Positions 7,234 through 16,338 of a stretch of DNA of 58,838 nucleotides are shown piece after piece (positions within the stretch are counted from its first letter, which is position 1; the number at the start of each line of letters is the position of its first letter). The position numbers and the translations under genes are program-made. The notes below the pieces were generated by a model. The model was not told the DNA's origin. It saw only the letters and a program-made list of their open reading frames with translations, and ran no database searches. The stretch comes from Chryseobacterium sp. S0630 (GTDB lineage: Bacteria; Bacteroidota; Bacteroidia; Flavobacteriales; Weeksellaceae), in the NCBI RefSeq assembly GCF_024158915.1, contig NZ_JAMZGF010000031.1, positions 1-58,838 on the forward strand, written 5' to 3'.

Positions 7234-8916
7234 TTATTTTTTAACAGCCTTTTTTACGGATTTCGAAGGCTTGGCAGTGCCTGAAGGTTTCCCTTTGTAG
7301 AAATTCGTATACGCATATTCTGCTGCTTTTTTCAGGTCAATAACTCCACCAGCCTGAGACTGATCACCAAAACCATCTGCTGTACTTGGATTACTGCTTT
7401 TCACAAGAGCTTCAATGATCTGATAAGGTTTCAGGTCCGGCATATAAGCCAGTAAAACAGCTGCTCCTCCGGCTACAACAGGTGAAGCCATAGAAGTACC
7501 CTGAAGATATTTGTATTCGTTTTTAGGAACGGTAGAATAGATTTCCTCTCCCGGAGCAAAAACATTGACCATCTTTTTATTGTAATTAGAAAAATCTGCT
7601 CTCAACGCATTGTTTTTATTGGTACTTGCACCTACCACAAGAACATTGCTTACAAACGGTTTTTCGTCCGTAACATTTTTAAAGTTGGTAGGATAAGCCA
7701 GATGTTCTGCTACGTCTTCATTTTCGTTACCTGCAGCCTTTACTAAAAGAACTCCTTTATCTTCAGCATATTTGAAAGCATCCCAAACTACATTCTTACC
7801 AGGAGAAACTGGTTTCCCAAAGCTCATATTTAATACTTTCGCACCGTTATCTACTGCATATCTGATAGCATTGGCAACGTCTTTATCTCTTTCATCTCCA
7901 TTAGGGACAGTTCTTACAGACATGATTTTAGCCACTTTGGAAGCAACTCCGTACTGCACTTCTTTTCCTTGCGGAAGTCCTGCAATAATACCTGCCACGT
8001 GGGTTCCATGTTCTGCATCCGGTCCTTCATAGTGATTATTTCCATAGATTTTTTCAGAATAATCATCGTAGTTATCTCCTACAATCTCTTTTCTCGGATC
8101 GTATGAAAGGTCATATTGTTTTGCAGCTGGAGCAAAATGATCGATGGCTTCTTTCATTTCCTCCTTCATCTTTTTTTCAAATTCTTCTGCTGATTTTCCT
8201 TTAAATTCCGGACTTTGTGAAATCTGGCCTAAGAAATCCAGAGCAATAGCATCCCTCTGATCTGTTGGAGCTTTGATAGCTGCAATAGTTTCAGCAGTTA
8301 CAGGCTTACCTCCTAATAGTTTTACCATATTAGGAATCAGCTCATTCAACATAGAATAGGTCTGAAAGTTTTGTTTCGCCTCGATACTTTTTTTATTGAA
8401 CATATCTTTGGCTTTCATATACATCTCAAACTCCTCCTTCATTTTAGCCTGGTTGGCTTTATTTTTTGTAGAATCATCTCCTTCGAAAACAGGCTTATAT
8501 TTGGCAACTACTCTCGTTACCTCCATGTTATCGATATCAATATCACCGTTTTTACCTCCTATGAAATTCCAACCGTGTACGTCATCAATATACCCGTTTC
8601 CATCATCATCTTTACCATTTCCAGGAACTTCATTAGGGTTTGACCATAGGTTCTTTACCAATCCGGGGTGATCTACCTGTACTCCACTGTCTAACACTCC
8701 CACCACTACGGTTTTAGGCTTCAGGCCTTTAGATTCCAAGTATTTATAAGCATTTGCTGTATTTACTCCATATACTTTTGAAGATGCAAAATCTTTATGA
8801 TACCATGTCATCAGATCTTTATCTTCGTTGGGATCAATACTTTTAGCTTTAGATTCCTGTGCAAAAGAGAAACTAAAACCTGCTAAAAAAACTGCAGCTA
8901 ATAATACCTTTTTCAT
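7234..8916 (-). CDS. secreted S8 family serine peptidase (subtilase)
   Basis: A 560-aa exported protease. The signal peptide is MKKVLLAAVFLAGFSFSFAQ. The catalytic triad is Asp76 in VVGVLDSGVQ, His303 in HGTHVAGI and Ser475 in GTSMASPVVAGG, with the oxyanion Asn397 in AAGNENED. There is an unusually long segment of about 225 residues between Asp76 and His303, rich in charged helices. The GKDDDGNGYIDD stretch is typical of calcium-binding loops in bacteroidal subtilases. The C-terminus is a lysine-rich tail (KSVKKAVKK) and shows no type IX sorting domain, so it may stay periplasmic or be released by another route. It is a single-gene unit. Confidence 0.92.
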   Translation of the reverse strand: MKKVLLAAVFLAGFSFSFAQESKAKSIDPNEDKDLMTWYHKDFASSKVYGVNTANAYKYLESKGLKPKTVVVGVLDSGVQVDHPGLVKNLWSNPNEVPGNGKDDDGNGYIDDVHGWNFIGGKNGDIDIDNMEVTRVVAKYKPVFEGDDSTKNKANQAKMKEEFEMYMKAKDMFNKKSIEAKQNFQTYSMLNELIPNMVKLLGGKPVTAETIAAIKAPTDQRDAIALDFLGQISQSPEFKGKSAEEFEKKMKEEMKEAIDHFAPAAKQYDLSYDPRKEIVGDNYDDYSEKIYGNNHYEGPDAEHGTHVAGIIAGLPQGKEVQYGVASKVAKIMSVRTVPNGDERDKDVANAIRYAVDNGAKVLNMSFGKPVSPGKNVVWDAFKYAEDKGVLLVKAAGNENEDVAEHLAYPTNFKNVTDEKPFVSNVLVVGASTNKNNALRADFSNYNKKMVNVFAPGEEIYSTVPKNEYKYLQGTSMASPVVAGGAAVLLAYMPDLKPYQIIEALVKSSNPSTADGFGDQSQAGGVIDLKKAAEYAYTNFYKGKPSGTAKPSKSVKKAVKK

Positions 8917-9003
8917 ATGTTGATATTTAATTTTTTAAAGACATATTCCAATCGCCACCTTCATGTTTTTTATCCTGAAAATTTTATCAAAAGCGATTGT
9001 ATG

Positions 9004-9627
9004 CTAATATGATTGTTTTATATTTTTTATATATACCAATGATTCCGGGCCTTTATTACAAATAAGGTCAAGAACCGAAAGGTCTTCCAAAAATCCTAAT
9101 TTATCAGAAAATGTCTGGTAATATTCTTCCATTTGAAATTCTGAAGGAAGTTTTGCCGAAAACTTTTCTCTGAAATTAATACTCTCCGGATTTTTGATAT
9201 ATTCTTCATTCAAAGAGTGTGCCTTTTCTGTTTTCAGTATCTGTTGGATTACTTCTATCCCTTTAAGGTTAAAATCCAGAAGGAACTTTTCTTTAAGGTC
9301 AAATATTTTTCTGAACTTATCTTCATAGTATTCGAAATAAGGAGAGCTCTGGTATGCCGTTTTGATCGATTTCCAGTGAAGCGTTCTCCAATCTTCACGA
9401 TAAGAGATTTCAACATCTTTGAATTCTCTTTTTCCGTTATGGTTAATGGGAATTATTAATGACAATTTTCCGTTGGCACCATAAATATTGGCTCTGTTTC
9501 TATACGTCTGTTTCGGGAAATTTTCAAACTGTTCAAATACAATTTCATTCTCAGGATTCAAAAACACTGAGAACCATGAGATTGGGGGCATATAAAATGC
9601 CGGCAATAATACATTCGTCATATTCAT
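9004..9627 (-). CDS. WbqC family protein
   Basis: A 207-aa soluble protein with the WbqC-like opening LLPAFYMPPISWFSVFLNP and the motif TYRNRANIYGANGKLSLIIPI. WbqC proteins often lie in O-antigen and surface sugar loci, and some are linked to acyl or amino transfer. Here the gene follows signal peptidase I, an order common in Flavobacteriia. The exact function is unknown. The start used places the conserved LLPAFYMP block six residues in. Confidence 0.82.
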   Translation of the reverse strand: MNMTNVLLPAFYMPPISWFSVFLNPENEIVFEQFENFPKQTYRNRANIYGANGKLSLIIPINHNGKREFKDVEISYREDWRTLHWKSIKTAYQSSPYFEYYEDKFRKIFDLKEKFLLDFNLKGIEVIQQILKTEKAHSLNEEYIKNPESINFREKFSAKLPSEFQMEEYYQTFSDKLGFLEDLSVLDLICNKGPESLVYIKNIKQSY

Positions 9628-9686
9628 AATGCAAAAATGAAGTATTTTTTCAAATACTTCATTCTATTTTAAGTTTAATTTTTCTA

Positions 9687-11333
9687 TTAGTCGTCTTCAG
9701 TTTTTTTCTTTCCGAATAATTTCACGAAATACTCCCATCCGAAGAATAAGATCAGGATCATCGCTGCAACCCACCAGTAAGAAGTTTTATTGGCTTCTCC
9801 TGTGTTGGTAGCTTTGAACATTCTTTCCCAACGGATTTTAAATGGTGCCTGATAAGTAGAGCTGCTGTCAGAGAATGCACCCTGAAGGCTCATCCATGTA
9901 AACATTGGTTTTCCAACAATATTTTCTTCCGGAACAAAACCAAAGAATCTTGCATCTAATGAAGCATCTCTGTTGTCCCCAATCATCATATAATAATCCT
10001 GCTGAATGGTATACTGAGTTGCTTCTTTTCCGTTGATGAAGATCTTTCCGTTTTTCTTTTCTAAGCTGTTGTGCTCATATTCGGAAATGATCCACTGATA
10101 CATTGGCAATGTTTCCTGATTGATCGCTACAACATCTCCTTTTTTAGGAATTCTGACAGGTCCGTACCAATCCTGATTCCAAGGTTTGTTGATTGGGAAA
10201 ATGGATTGCGTTGTATCAATTTTAGTTTTAGCCTCGTCTCTGTAATATACTGCAGCTTCTCCTTTTGGTGAAACCTCTTCCTTCATGTCAATAACGTGAG
10301 GAAGTTCTTTAATTTCTTTAGCCGTTTTATCCGTTAAACCCTGGAATCCATAAAGGAAACCTCCGTTATTCTGCTGCACTTCCTGAACCGGTAAGAATCC
10401 ATAAGCTTTATATAAAGTAGGGATATCTAATTGTGCGTCTGTTGTTACAAGGTATCTGTGCTGTACTTCCTGGTCACCTAAAACAGTCTCCGGCTTTCCG
10501 TTAACGAAAAGTCTTCCGGCTCTCATTTCAAAAGCATCTCCTGCTGTAGCCACACATCTTTTTACGTAAGGATCTTTTCTGTCGATCGCTGTATGTACTG
10601 AATCCTGAGGATAGTTGAAAACAACTACATCATTTTTCTGTGGTTTATTGAATTGTAAAATTCTTGTGTAAGGAAGCTTTACTCCATCTACATAAGATTT
10701 AGGATCATCTTTAGGATTACCTTTCTGTCCTGTATCCATAATAGTTCCCTGAAGGAAAGGTATTGCTACCGGACGCATTGGAAGTCTGTAACCGTAGCTC
10801 CATTTGTTTACAAAAAGGAAGTCACCTACCAATAAAGTTCTTTCCATAGATCCTGTAGGAATCCCGAAAGGCTGTGTTACAAAAACATGAATAATAGTAG
10901 CGAAGACTACAGCAAAGGTAATGGAACCAATGAATGTATCTTTCTTTTTATCATTTTTCTCTTCGTCTGTAAGAAACAGATCGTTTGCATTTTCATCTTC
11001 TAACTCTACATCTTTAGAATAGTTGATTACCGCCATATAAATAAATGGCAAAATCACGGTAAGAATCTGATCTTTGAAAAGTGTTTTCCCGAACTTCTTC
11101 ACTAAGTAAAGGTGGAAAACAGACATCATGATTGGCCCTACTATCGGAAGATAAGAAAGGATTGCCCACCATTTCGGATGTTTTGTTTCTTTAAGAATAA
11201 TGAAATAGTTGTAGAAAGGGATAAAAGCAAATAAAGGGCTATACCCCATTTTTTTGAACAGTTTCCAAGATGAAATCCCCATTAATACTGATAGTATGAG
11301 GACATATACTGTATAAGTTAAAAAATAATTCAT
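9687..11333 (-). CDS. lepB: signal peptidase I, enlarged flavobacterial form
   Basis: A 548-aa membrane protease that cleaves signal peptides of exported proteins. Residues 1-110 form a hydrophobic domain (PLFAFIPFYNYFIILKE and PILG-like loops) resembling DUF5684, fused before the peptidase. The catalytic serine is Ser162 in IPTGSMERTL and the lysine is Lys258 in PYVKRCVATAGD. The later box MIGDNRDASLDARFFG is intact. A further transmembrane helix lies near the C-terminus (WWVAAMILILFFGWEYF). The length is about twice that of E. coli LepB because of the N-terminal domain and a long insert around residues 300-400. It follows dapB on the same strand. Confidence 0.93.
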   Translation of the reverse strand: MNYFLTYTVYVLILSVLMGISSWKLFKKMGYSPLFAFIPFYNYFIILKETKHPKWWAILSYLPIVGPIMMSVFHLYLVKKFGKTLFKDQILTVILPFIYMAVINYSKDVELEDENANDLFLTDEEKNDKKKDTFIGSITFAVVFATIIHVFVTQPFGIPTGSMERTLLVGDFLFVNKWSYGYRLPMRPVAIPFLQGTIMDTGQKGNPKDDPKSYVDGVKLPYTRILQFNKPQKNDVVVFNYPQDSVHTAIDRKDPYVKRCVATAGDAFEMRAGRLFVNGKPETVLGDQEVQHRYLVTTDAQLDIPTLYKAYGFLPVQEVQQNNGGFLYGFQGLTDKTAKEIKELPHVIDMKEEVSPKGEAAVYYRDEAKTKIDTTQSIFPINKPWNQDWYGPVRIPKKGDVVAINQETLPMYQWIISEYEHNSLEKKNGKIFINGKEATQYTIQQDYYMMIGDNRDASLDARFFGFVPEENIVGKPMFTWMSLQGAFSDSSSTYQAPFKIRWERMFKATNTGEANKTSYWWVAAMILILFFGWEYFVKLFGKKKTEDD

Positions 11334-11368
11334 AAATTTTTGTGCCTATTCTTATGATATAAATAATA

Positions 11369-11430
11369 AAAATGATGAGTAATAAATGATAAAAGCAGTC
11401 CGCTGTTTACAATTCACTATTCATCATTTT
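11369..11430. repeat. imperfect inverted repeat between dapB and lepB
   Basis: The left arm (11369-11387, AAAATGATGAGTAATAAAT) and right arm (11412-11430) are complementary except at three positions. The arms are made of simple ATGA/TAAT words. No T run follows, so it is not a typical terminator. Confidence 0.55.
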
Positions 11431-11468
11431 CTGCTTATTGGTCTGCAATTTACAGAATTTGTTACAAA

Positions 11469-12170
11469 TTAAAGCCCCAAAACGTCTTTCATTGCGAAGT
11501 TTCCTTTTTTATCTTTAATCCACTCGGCAGCTACCACAGCTCCCAGCGCAAAACCGTTTCTGTTGAAAGCGGTATGTTTAATCTCGATTTCGTCTACTTC
11601 ACTTCTATAATACACGCTGTGTGTTCCCGGAACTTCATCTTCACGTACCGCAAAAATCCCCAGCTGCTTGCCTTCTGTTTCTTCCAGCTTCCAGGCATCG
11701 AATTTCGGATTGTTTTGAATGATTCCTTCTGCAATGGAAATTGCGGTTCCACTTGGAGCATCTTTTTTATGGATGTGGTGAATTTCTTCCAATTGGCAAG
11801 AATATTCATCCACGTTTTTCATCAGAGCCGCCAGCTTTTCATTGAGCGCAAAGAATAAATTCACGCCTAAACTAAAGTTTGAACCATATAAGAAAGCAGT
11901 GCCATTATCTACCGCCAGTTTTTCAATTTCAGCTTTTTGATCAAGCCATCCTGTTGTTCCGCAGATCACCGGAATTTTATTTTCAAGACAAGCTTTGATG
12001 TTTTCAAATGCAACTTCCGGCAATGAGAATTCAATCACAACATCCGGATTATTAAGATTCTCAGCAGTTGGGGTTTCCTTCAGACGGGCAACTACTTCAT
12101 GACCTCTCTTCTGTGCGATCTCATCAATGATCTTACCCATTTTACCGTAACCGACTAATGCTATTTTCAT
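11469..12170 (-). CDS. dapB: 4-hydroxy-tetrahydrodipicolinate reductase
   Basis: NAD(P)H-dependent reductase of lysine and diaminopimelate synthesis, 233 aa from the chosen ATG. The N-terminal Rossmann motif is ALVGYGKMG, and EIHHIHKKDAPSGTA is the DapB substrate-binding signature. An upstream in-frame ATG at 12197 would add nine residues (MQIKNKKDY), but the family N-terminus starts at MKIALVGYG, so 12170 is preferred. It lies between DUF5683 and lepB on one strand and probably belongs to the same run as parA-parB. Confidence 0.93.
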   Translation of the reverse strand: MKIALVGYGKMGKIIDEIAQKRGHEVVARLKETPTAENLNNPDVVIEFSLPEVAFENIKACLENKIPVICGTTGWLDQKAEIEKLAVDNGTAFLYGSNFSLGVNLFFALNEKLAALMKNVDEYSCQLEEIHHIHKKDAPSGTAISIAEGIIQNNPKFDAWKLEETEGKQLGIFAVREDEVPGTHSVYYRSEVDEIEIKHTAFNRNGFALGAVVAAEWIKDKKGNFAMKDVLGL

Positions 12171-12231
12171 ATAATCTTTTTTATTTTTAATCTGCATTCA
12201 ATCCTCAAAAATTCTGCAGGTGTATTGTCTT

Positions 12232-12870
12232 TTAAAATCTGTAACTTAAACTGAATCCTGTTTTTGGTGCGCTGTACCCATACTGATCCTGAATAACCGA
12301 TGGTTTAAAAACCAAATCCGGATCATGGCGGCTTTCATAAAGATGGGCATCTACCACAGCATCTACAATATTCAGAATATAGATCAAACCTGTAATGGCA
12401 ATGGCATAATCCCTTTGTCTTTTGGCTCTGTCCTGTGCGTTACCCAAAGCTTTTTTGTCCAGCCACGGGTGACTGTCTACAAATTCATTAGGAGTTCCAT
12501 TCAGTTTTGCCACATAATACTCACGGTATTTTTTGTATTGATTGTCATTCCATACGGCAATACCAACCCCAGCACCTACCGCTCCCCAAACAATGGGAAT
12601 TTTCCAGTATTTTTTGTTATAAAACTGTCCTAATCCAGGTAAAACTGCGGAGTATAATCCCGCTCTGGTAGGGTTTAGCTTTATGGTTTTTGCTGTGGGA
12701 CCATTCGCTTTTTCAAGATCTTCAATAATCTTTGCTTCTGTTTTGCTTGGTTTTACCACACGAGGTTCTTCTTTCGGAAGAGTCTGCATCCGAACGGTAT
12801 CGATAGGTTTTACTTGTGAGTAAGCCATTGCAGCAATACACAAGAAAAATGTGAAAAATATTTTCTTCAT
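12232..12870 (-). CDS. DUF5683 domain protein
   Basis: A 212-aa envelope protein with the signal peptide MKKIFFTFFLCIAAMAYSQ. The family core is PTRAGLYSAVLPGLGQFYNK followed by YWKIPIVWGAVGAGVG, typical of DUF5683. It probably spans the membrane by two or three short helices (residues about 75-115 and 165-185). Function is unknown. It starts at the base before the parB stop and ends upstream of dapB. Its place next to parAB is shared by many Flavobacteriia. Confidence 0.85.
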   Translation of the reverse strand: MKKIFFTFFLCIAAMAYSQVKPIDTVRMQTLPKEEPRVVKPSKTEAKIIEDLEKANGPTAKTIKLNPTRAGLYSAVLPGLGQFYNKKYWKIPIVWGAVGAGVGIAVWNDNQYKKYREYYVAKLNGTPNEFVDSHPWLDKKALGNAQDRAKRQRDYAIAITGLIYILNIVDAVVDAHLYESRHDPDLVFKPSVIQDQYGYSAPKTGFSLSYRF

Positions 12871-13761
12871 TTATTTAATATGGGATAAAATATATTCCAA
12901 CTCTTCTTCATTTTTGAAGTCCAGAACAATTTTACCTTTTTTACCATTTCCAGAAGATTTGATTTCCACTTTTACGTCTAGGATATCTGCGATGGTCTTC
13001 TGGGCTTTTTTATAGTTATTGGAAAGCTCCACTTTTGCCTTTTTGGCAGCAGGAGACTTCGGATTCTTCAATGCAGCAGCAGCCTGTTCAGCCTGACGAA
13101 CATTTAATTTTTCTTTGATGATAAGATCAAATAATACCTGCTGATCTTCTTCACTTTCAAGACTGATAATTGCTCTTCCGTGTCCTGCAGAAATCTCACC
13201 ACTTCTGATGGCATTCTGAATATCCGGATTTAATCTTAAAAGTCTTATAGAATTGGTAATAGTACTTCTATCCTTTCCTATTCTCTGGCTCAGGTTTTCC
13301 TGAGTAAGACCGATTTCCTCTAAAAGCCTATGATAGGTTAATGCTATTTCGATAGCATCAAGGTCTTCTCTCTGGATATTTTCAACAAGAGCCATCTCAA
13401 GAAGCTCCTGGTCATTTACTAAACGGATATAGGCAGGAATAGTTGTTAACCCTGCAATTTTAGTTGCCCTGTAACGTCTTTCCCCGGAAATGATTTCAAA
13501 CTTTTCACCGTCTTTTCTTAGGGTAATCGGCTGGATTACGCCTAAGTTTTTAATGGACTGTGCAAGTTCGTTTAATGCTTTTTCATCAAAATAAGTTCTC
13601 GGCTGCGTTGGGTTCGGATAGATATCTTCAAGCGCAACTTCCACAATATTTCCCACAAACTTATCTGCTCCTTCATCTGTAGCGGAATTGATAGTTGCTT
13701 TGGATTCTGCACTTAAAATGGCGCCCAAGCCGCGTCCCATAGCTCTTTTTTTGTCCTTCAT
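12871..13761 (-). CDS. parB: ParB/Spo0J chromosome partitioning protein
   Basis: A 296-aa DNA-binding CTPase of chromosome segregation. The N-terminus MGRGLGAIL is the ParA-interaction peptide. The ParB box includes YPNPTQPRTYFDE, the arginine patch is ISGERRYRA, and the helix-turn-helix is LTQENLSQRIGKDRSTITNSIRLL. The C-terminal dimerisation domain follows a basic linker (PAAKKAKVEL). It lies 69 bases after parA. No obvious parS palindrome was found in the window. Confidence 0.95.
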   Translation of the reverse strand: MKDKKRAMGRGLGAILSAESKATINSATDEGADKFVGNIVEVALEDIYPNPTQPRTYFDEKALNELAQSIKNLGVIQPITLRKDGEKFEIISGERRYRATKIAGLTTIPAYIRLVNDQELLEMALVENIQREDLDAIEIALTYHRLLEEIGLTQENLSQRIGKDRSTITNSIRLLRLNPDIQNAIRSGEISAGHGRAIISLESEEDQQVLFDLIIKEKLNVRQAEQAAAALKNPKSPAAKKAKVELSNNYKKAQKTIADILDVKVEIKSSGNGKKGKIVLDFKNEEELEYILSHIK

Positions 13762-13830
13762 AGATATAATTGATAAATGATGTTTAAAAAGTGATGACTA
13801 GCATTCACCTGTTGGCCATTTATTATTAAT

Positions 13831-14604
13831 TTAATTCTTTATTAAGTTTTCATTCTTCAAAAGAACTTCTTCAGCTAACTGAATATACTGAACCGCTCCT
13901 TTACTTTCTGCATCATAGTTCAGGATACTTTCTCCAAAACTTGGTGCTTCACTCAATCTTACGTTTCTGCTGATGATAGTTTCAAAAACCATTTCAGGGA
14001 AATGTAGATTGACTTCTTCAACAACCTGATTGGATAATCTCAATCGGCTGTCATACATCGTTAAAAGAAGACCTTCAATTCCAAGATCTTTATTATGGAT
14101 CTTCTGAACATTTTTAACGGTGTTCAAAAGTTTACCAAGCCCTTCTAATGCAAAATATTCACACTGGATCGGAATGATTACAGAGTCTGCTGCCGTAAGC
14201 GCATTGACGGTAATAAGACCTAAACTCGGTGCACAGTCGATGATAATATAATCATAATCATCTCTTACACTTGCCAGTGCCTTTTTCAGCATATACTCAC
14301 GGTCTTCCTTGTCTACCAATTCAATTTCCGCAGCTACCAGATCGATGTGTGACGGAATAATATCCAGGTTTGGAGTCGCTGTTCTTTTGATACAAACTCT
14401 TGTATCCGCACTGTGCTCCAGTAGATTATAGGTAGAATACTGAACATCCTCAACACCCAGACCGGATGTTGCATTCGCCTGAGGGTCAGCATCAATGATT
14501 AATATTCTTTTTTCCAATACTCCTAATGCTGCTGCCAAATTTACAGCGGTGGTAGTTTTACCAACACCTCCTTTTTGATTAGCAATACCTATGATTTTTG
14601 CCAT
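13831..14604 (-). CDS. parA: ParA family chromosome partitioning ATPase
   Basis: A 257-aa Walker ATPase that moves the ParB-bound origin. The deviant Walker A motif is NQKGGVGKTTTAVNLAAAL, the switch region DADPQANATSG is intact, and DYIIIDCAPSLG is Walker B. An ORF start at 14625 would add MKLKVLI, but the family begins MAKIIGIANQKGG, so 14604 is chosen. A TATTTTTG -7 box at 14623-14630 on the minus strand overlaps the longer start and supports the shorter one. Confidence 0.94.
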   Translation of the reverse strand: MAKIIGIANQKGGVGKTTTAVNLAAALGVLEKRILIIDADPQANATSGLGVEDVQYSTYNLLEHSADTRVCIKRTATPNLDIIPSHIDLVAAEIELVDKEDREYMLKKALASVRDDYDYIIIDCAPSLGLITVNALTAADSVIIPIQCEYFALEGLGKLLNTVKNVQKIHNKDLGIEGLLLTMYDSRLRLSNQVVEEVNLHFPEMVFETIISRNVRLSEAPSFGESILNYDAESKGAVQYIQLAEEVLLKNENLIKN

Positions 14605-14622
14605 TATTAGAACTTTAAGTTT

Positions 14623-14630
14623 CAAAAATA
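14623..14630 (-). promoter_or_regulatory. -7 box upstream of parA
   Basis: The minus strand reads TATTTTTG, fitting TAnnTTTG, 19 bases before the chosen parA ATG. No good TTTG lies at the expected spacing, so the call rests on the -7 box alone. Confidence 0.35.
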
Positions 14631-14768
14631 CACTTTTTTCTTTGCTCTCGGTGAGTGGGGAAAATCAAAATTGAGTTAAAATATTGTTAATAAGCAATTT
14701 AACGATAAAAAAAATTATCCACAAAAAAAATTCTTTGTGGATAACTATTTGAAATTTACTTTTCCGTA

Positions 14769-15614
14769 TTAATTCTCAAATTTCATGGAGATAGGAAATT
14801 TGAAATAACTTCTTACGTATTCTCCTTTTTTGTTTTTGGCCGGGATCCATTTTCCTCTGTTGGAAATCATTTTAATTGTTCTCATTGCCTCATTATTAAA
14901 ATCGGCGTTGGTTCCGTTAGCTTTTACCCCTGAGATGGTTCCGTCCATTTCTACAATAAAGGTAACTGTCGTCTTTACAACATCTTCTGATTCAAATCCT
15001 GAACCATCAAAGCTGTTCATTACTTTATTTCTGAAGGAGTCTATTCCTCCTGCAAAACTAGCTTCTACACTAGGATCTTTATCAATAATTGAAGGGTCTG
15101 TCTTTTCAACTACCGGATCTGCCTTTACAGCAGGCGGCCCATCACCTCCGATAACCCTTGGTACAATCGGGATATAGGTGGTATTCGGAGTTTCTTTACC
15201 TTCTGATGTTTGTGTACTTGCTACCGCATTAATCTTATCCTCAACTTGCTTTTCATTGGTAACAATTGCTTTAGGTTCCGGCAATCTGTCATCATAAGTT
15301 TTTACAGCAGGAGCTGGAGGAGTTGGTTTTACAATTTGTACCGGCTGATCTTTCGGCTTTTCTACATCCTGAATTTCAACGACTCTCGGAAGTTCAAATA
15401 CCGTTCCGACAGGCTCATCAACAGGTTTCAATGCAGAAATCACAAACGGTGTAATGGATACTGCAGCCATTAAACTTGCTCCGATAAAAAGCGCTTTGGT
15501 TAATATTCTATCTGATTCGTTTCTTAATACATAGGCACCATAGTCTTTATTGCGGTGCTCAAAGAGAACTTCGTTAAAACGAAATTCCTGGTTTTGGTTA
15601 TGTTGTTTCATCAC
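14769..15614 (-). CDS. TonB-like energy transducer protein
   Basis: A 281-aa inner-membrane protein. Residues 1-40 hold a conserved cytoplasmic piece (FRFNEVLFEHRNKDYGAYVLR) seen in Bacteroidetes TonB. One membrane helix follows at about residues 43-62. A proline-rich linker (VQIVKPTPPAPAVK) spans the periplasm. The C-terminal TonB domain (about 190-281) includes VTFIVEMDGTISGV and KGEYVRSYFKFPISM. It passes proton-motive energy to outer-membrane receptors. No exbB or exbD gene is nearby, so it may use distant partners. Confidence 0.88.
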   Translation of the reverse strand: MMKQHNQNQEFRFNEVLFEHRNKDYGAYVLRNESDRILTKALFIGASLMAAVSITPFVISALKPVDEPVGTVFELPRVVEIQDVEKPKDQPVQIVKPTPPAPAVKTYDDRLPEPKAIVTNEKQVEDKINAVASTQTSEGKETPNTTYIPIVPRVIGGDGPPAVKADPVVEKTDPSIIDKDPSVEASFAGGIDSFRNKVMNSFDGSGFESEDVVKTTVTFIVEMDGTISGVKANGTNADFNNEAMRTIKMISNRGKWIPAKNKKGEYVRSYFKFPISMKFEN

Positions 15615-15851
15615 TACTACTATTTAAACTGTTAAAAATTGTGATTATTAGTTTTGTTAGCTCTTATCGATAAGCAATGTTGTAATATCAAAACATCTGC
15701 CAAAATTTTAGCAAAACAACATAATATTAGAAAATTTTATGATAATGTTTAAATTTTAACATTTATAAATAGAAAGTTTATCTGGAAAAACACTACTGCT
15801 TTTCATAAAAATAAATCACACAAATAACAGTGTACGAATTGAGTAGAGACA

Positions 15852-16139
15852 CTATAGAAGCAGCAGAATAAGAGTAAGTGGTATTAATAATCCCAGGGCA
15901 TTAATAATAATCAGAATAACAGAACTGATCTTTGTTTTCGAAAAGCTTTTTGCAGCAAAATAGATTCCACCCGTACTAAAAAGCAAACTGCAGACAATAA
16001 ACAGAATCAGTACAAAATCTGAAATCTTACCGAGGGGTAAACCTAAATATATGATAAACAAAACAGCATAGGCAATCGTAAGATACAAGCTGATGACGAT
16101 ATTGTCCAGAAAACGCCGGGGTATTTTATTTTCTTCCAT
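15852..16139 (-). CDS. small membrane protein of unknown function
   Basis: A 95-aa hydrophobic protein with three predicted membrane helices (about residues 14-34, 39-58 and 72-95) and a short charged N-terminus MEENKIPRRF. No known motif is recognised. Codon use looks like the surrounding genes. It stands alone: 237 bases separate it from the TonB-like gene, and purA lies upstream on the same strand. Confidence 0.55.
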   Translation of the reverse strand: MEENKIPRRFLDNIVISLYLTIAYAVLFIIYLGLPLGKISDFVLILFIVCSLLFSTGGIYFAAKSFSKTKISSVILIIINALGLLIPLTLILLLL

Positions 16140-16217
16140 AATTTTTCTTATTTACATTTTTGCTTGAAAACAAAAGTATACAAAAATTCAAGATTGGAAT
16201 TATCTCTTAATCCTAAA

Positions 16218-16250
16218 ATCCTTGTCAAGGTTTTGAACCTTGACAAGGAT
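16218..16250. repeat. perfect 15-bp-arm inverted repeat
   Basis: The arms ATCCTTGTCAAGGTT and AACCTTGACAAGGAT match perfectly around a TTG loop. There is no T run on either side, so a terminator role is unlikely. Each arm is itself nearly palindromic (CCTTGTCAAGG). Confidence 0.85.
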
Positions 16251-16285
16251 GGATTGAAAAGCTGAAAAAGTAAAGTTTTAAACAA

Positions 16286-16316
16286 AAAAAAGAGACCATC
16301 CCATGATGATCTCTCT
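16286..16316 (-). terminator. intrinsic terminator after purA
   Basis: The minus-strand hairpin AGAGATCATC/GATGGTCTCT (16291-16314) has one G-U pair and runs into eight T. It lies 23 bases past the purA stop. Confidence 0.8.
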
Positions 16317-16338
16317 GTTATTTTTATCTTTAAGAATA

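Noticed and set aside
12871..14604. A parS site or replication origin near parAB
   Set aside because: No GTTxCACGTGxAAC-like palindrome or DnaA-box cluster was seen; the only CACGTG found lies inside the subtilase gene.
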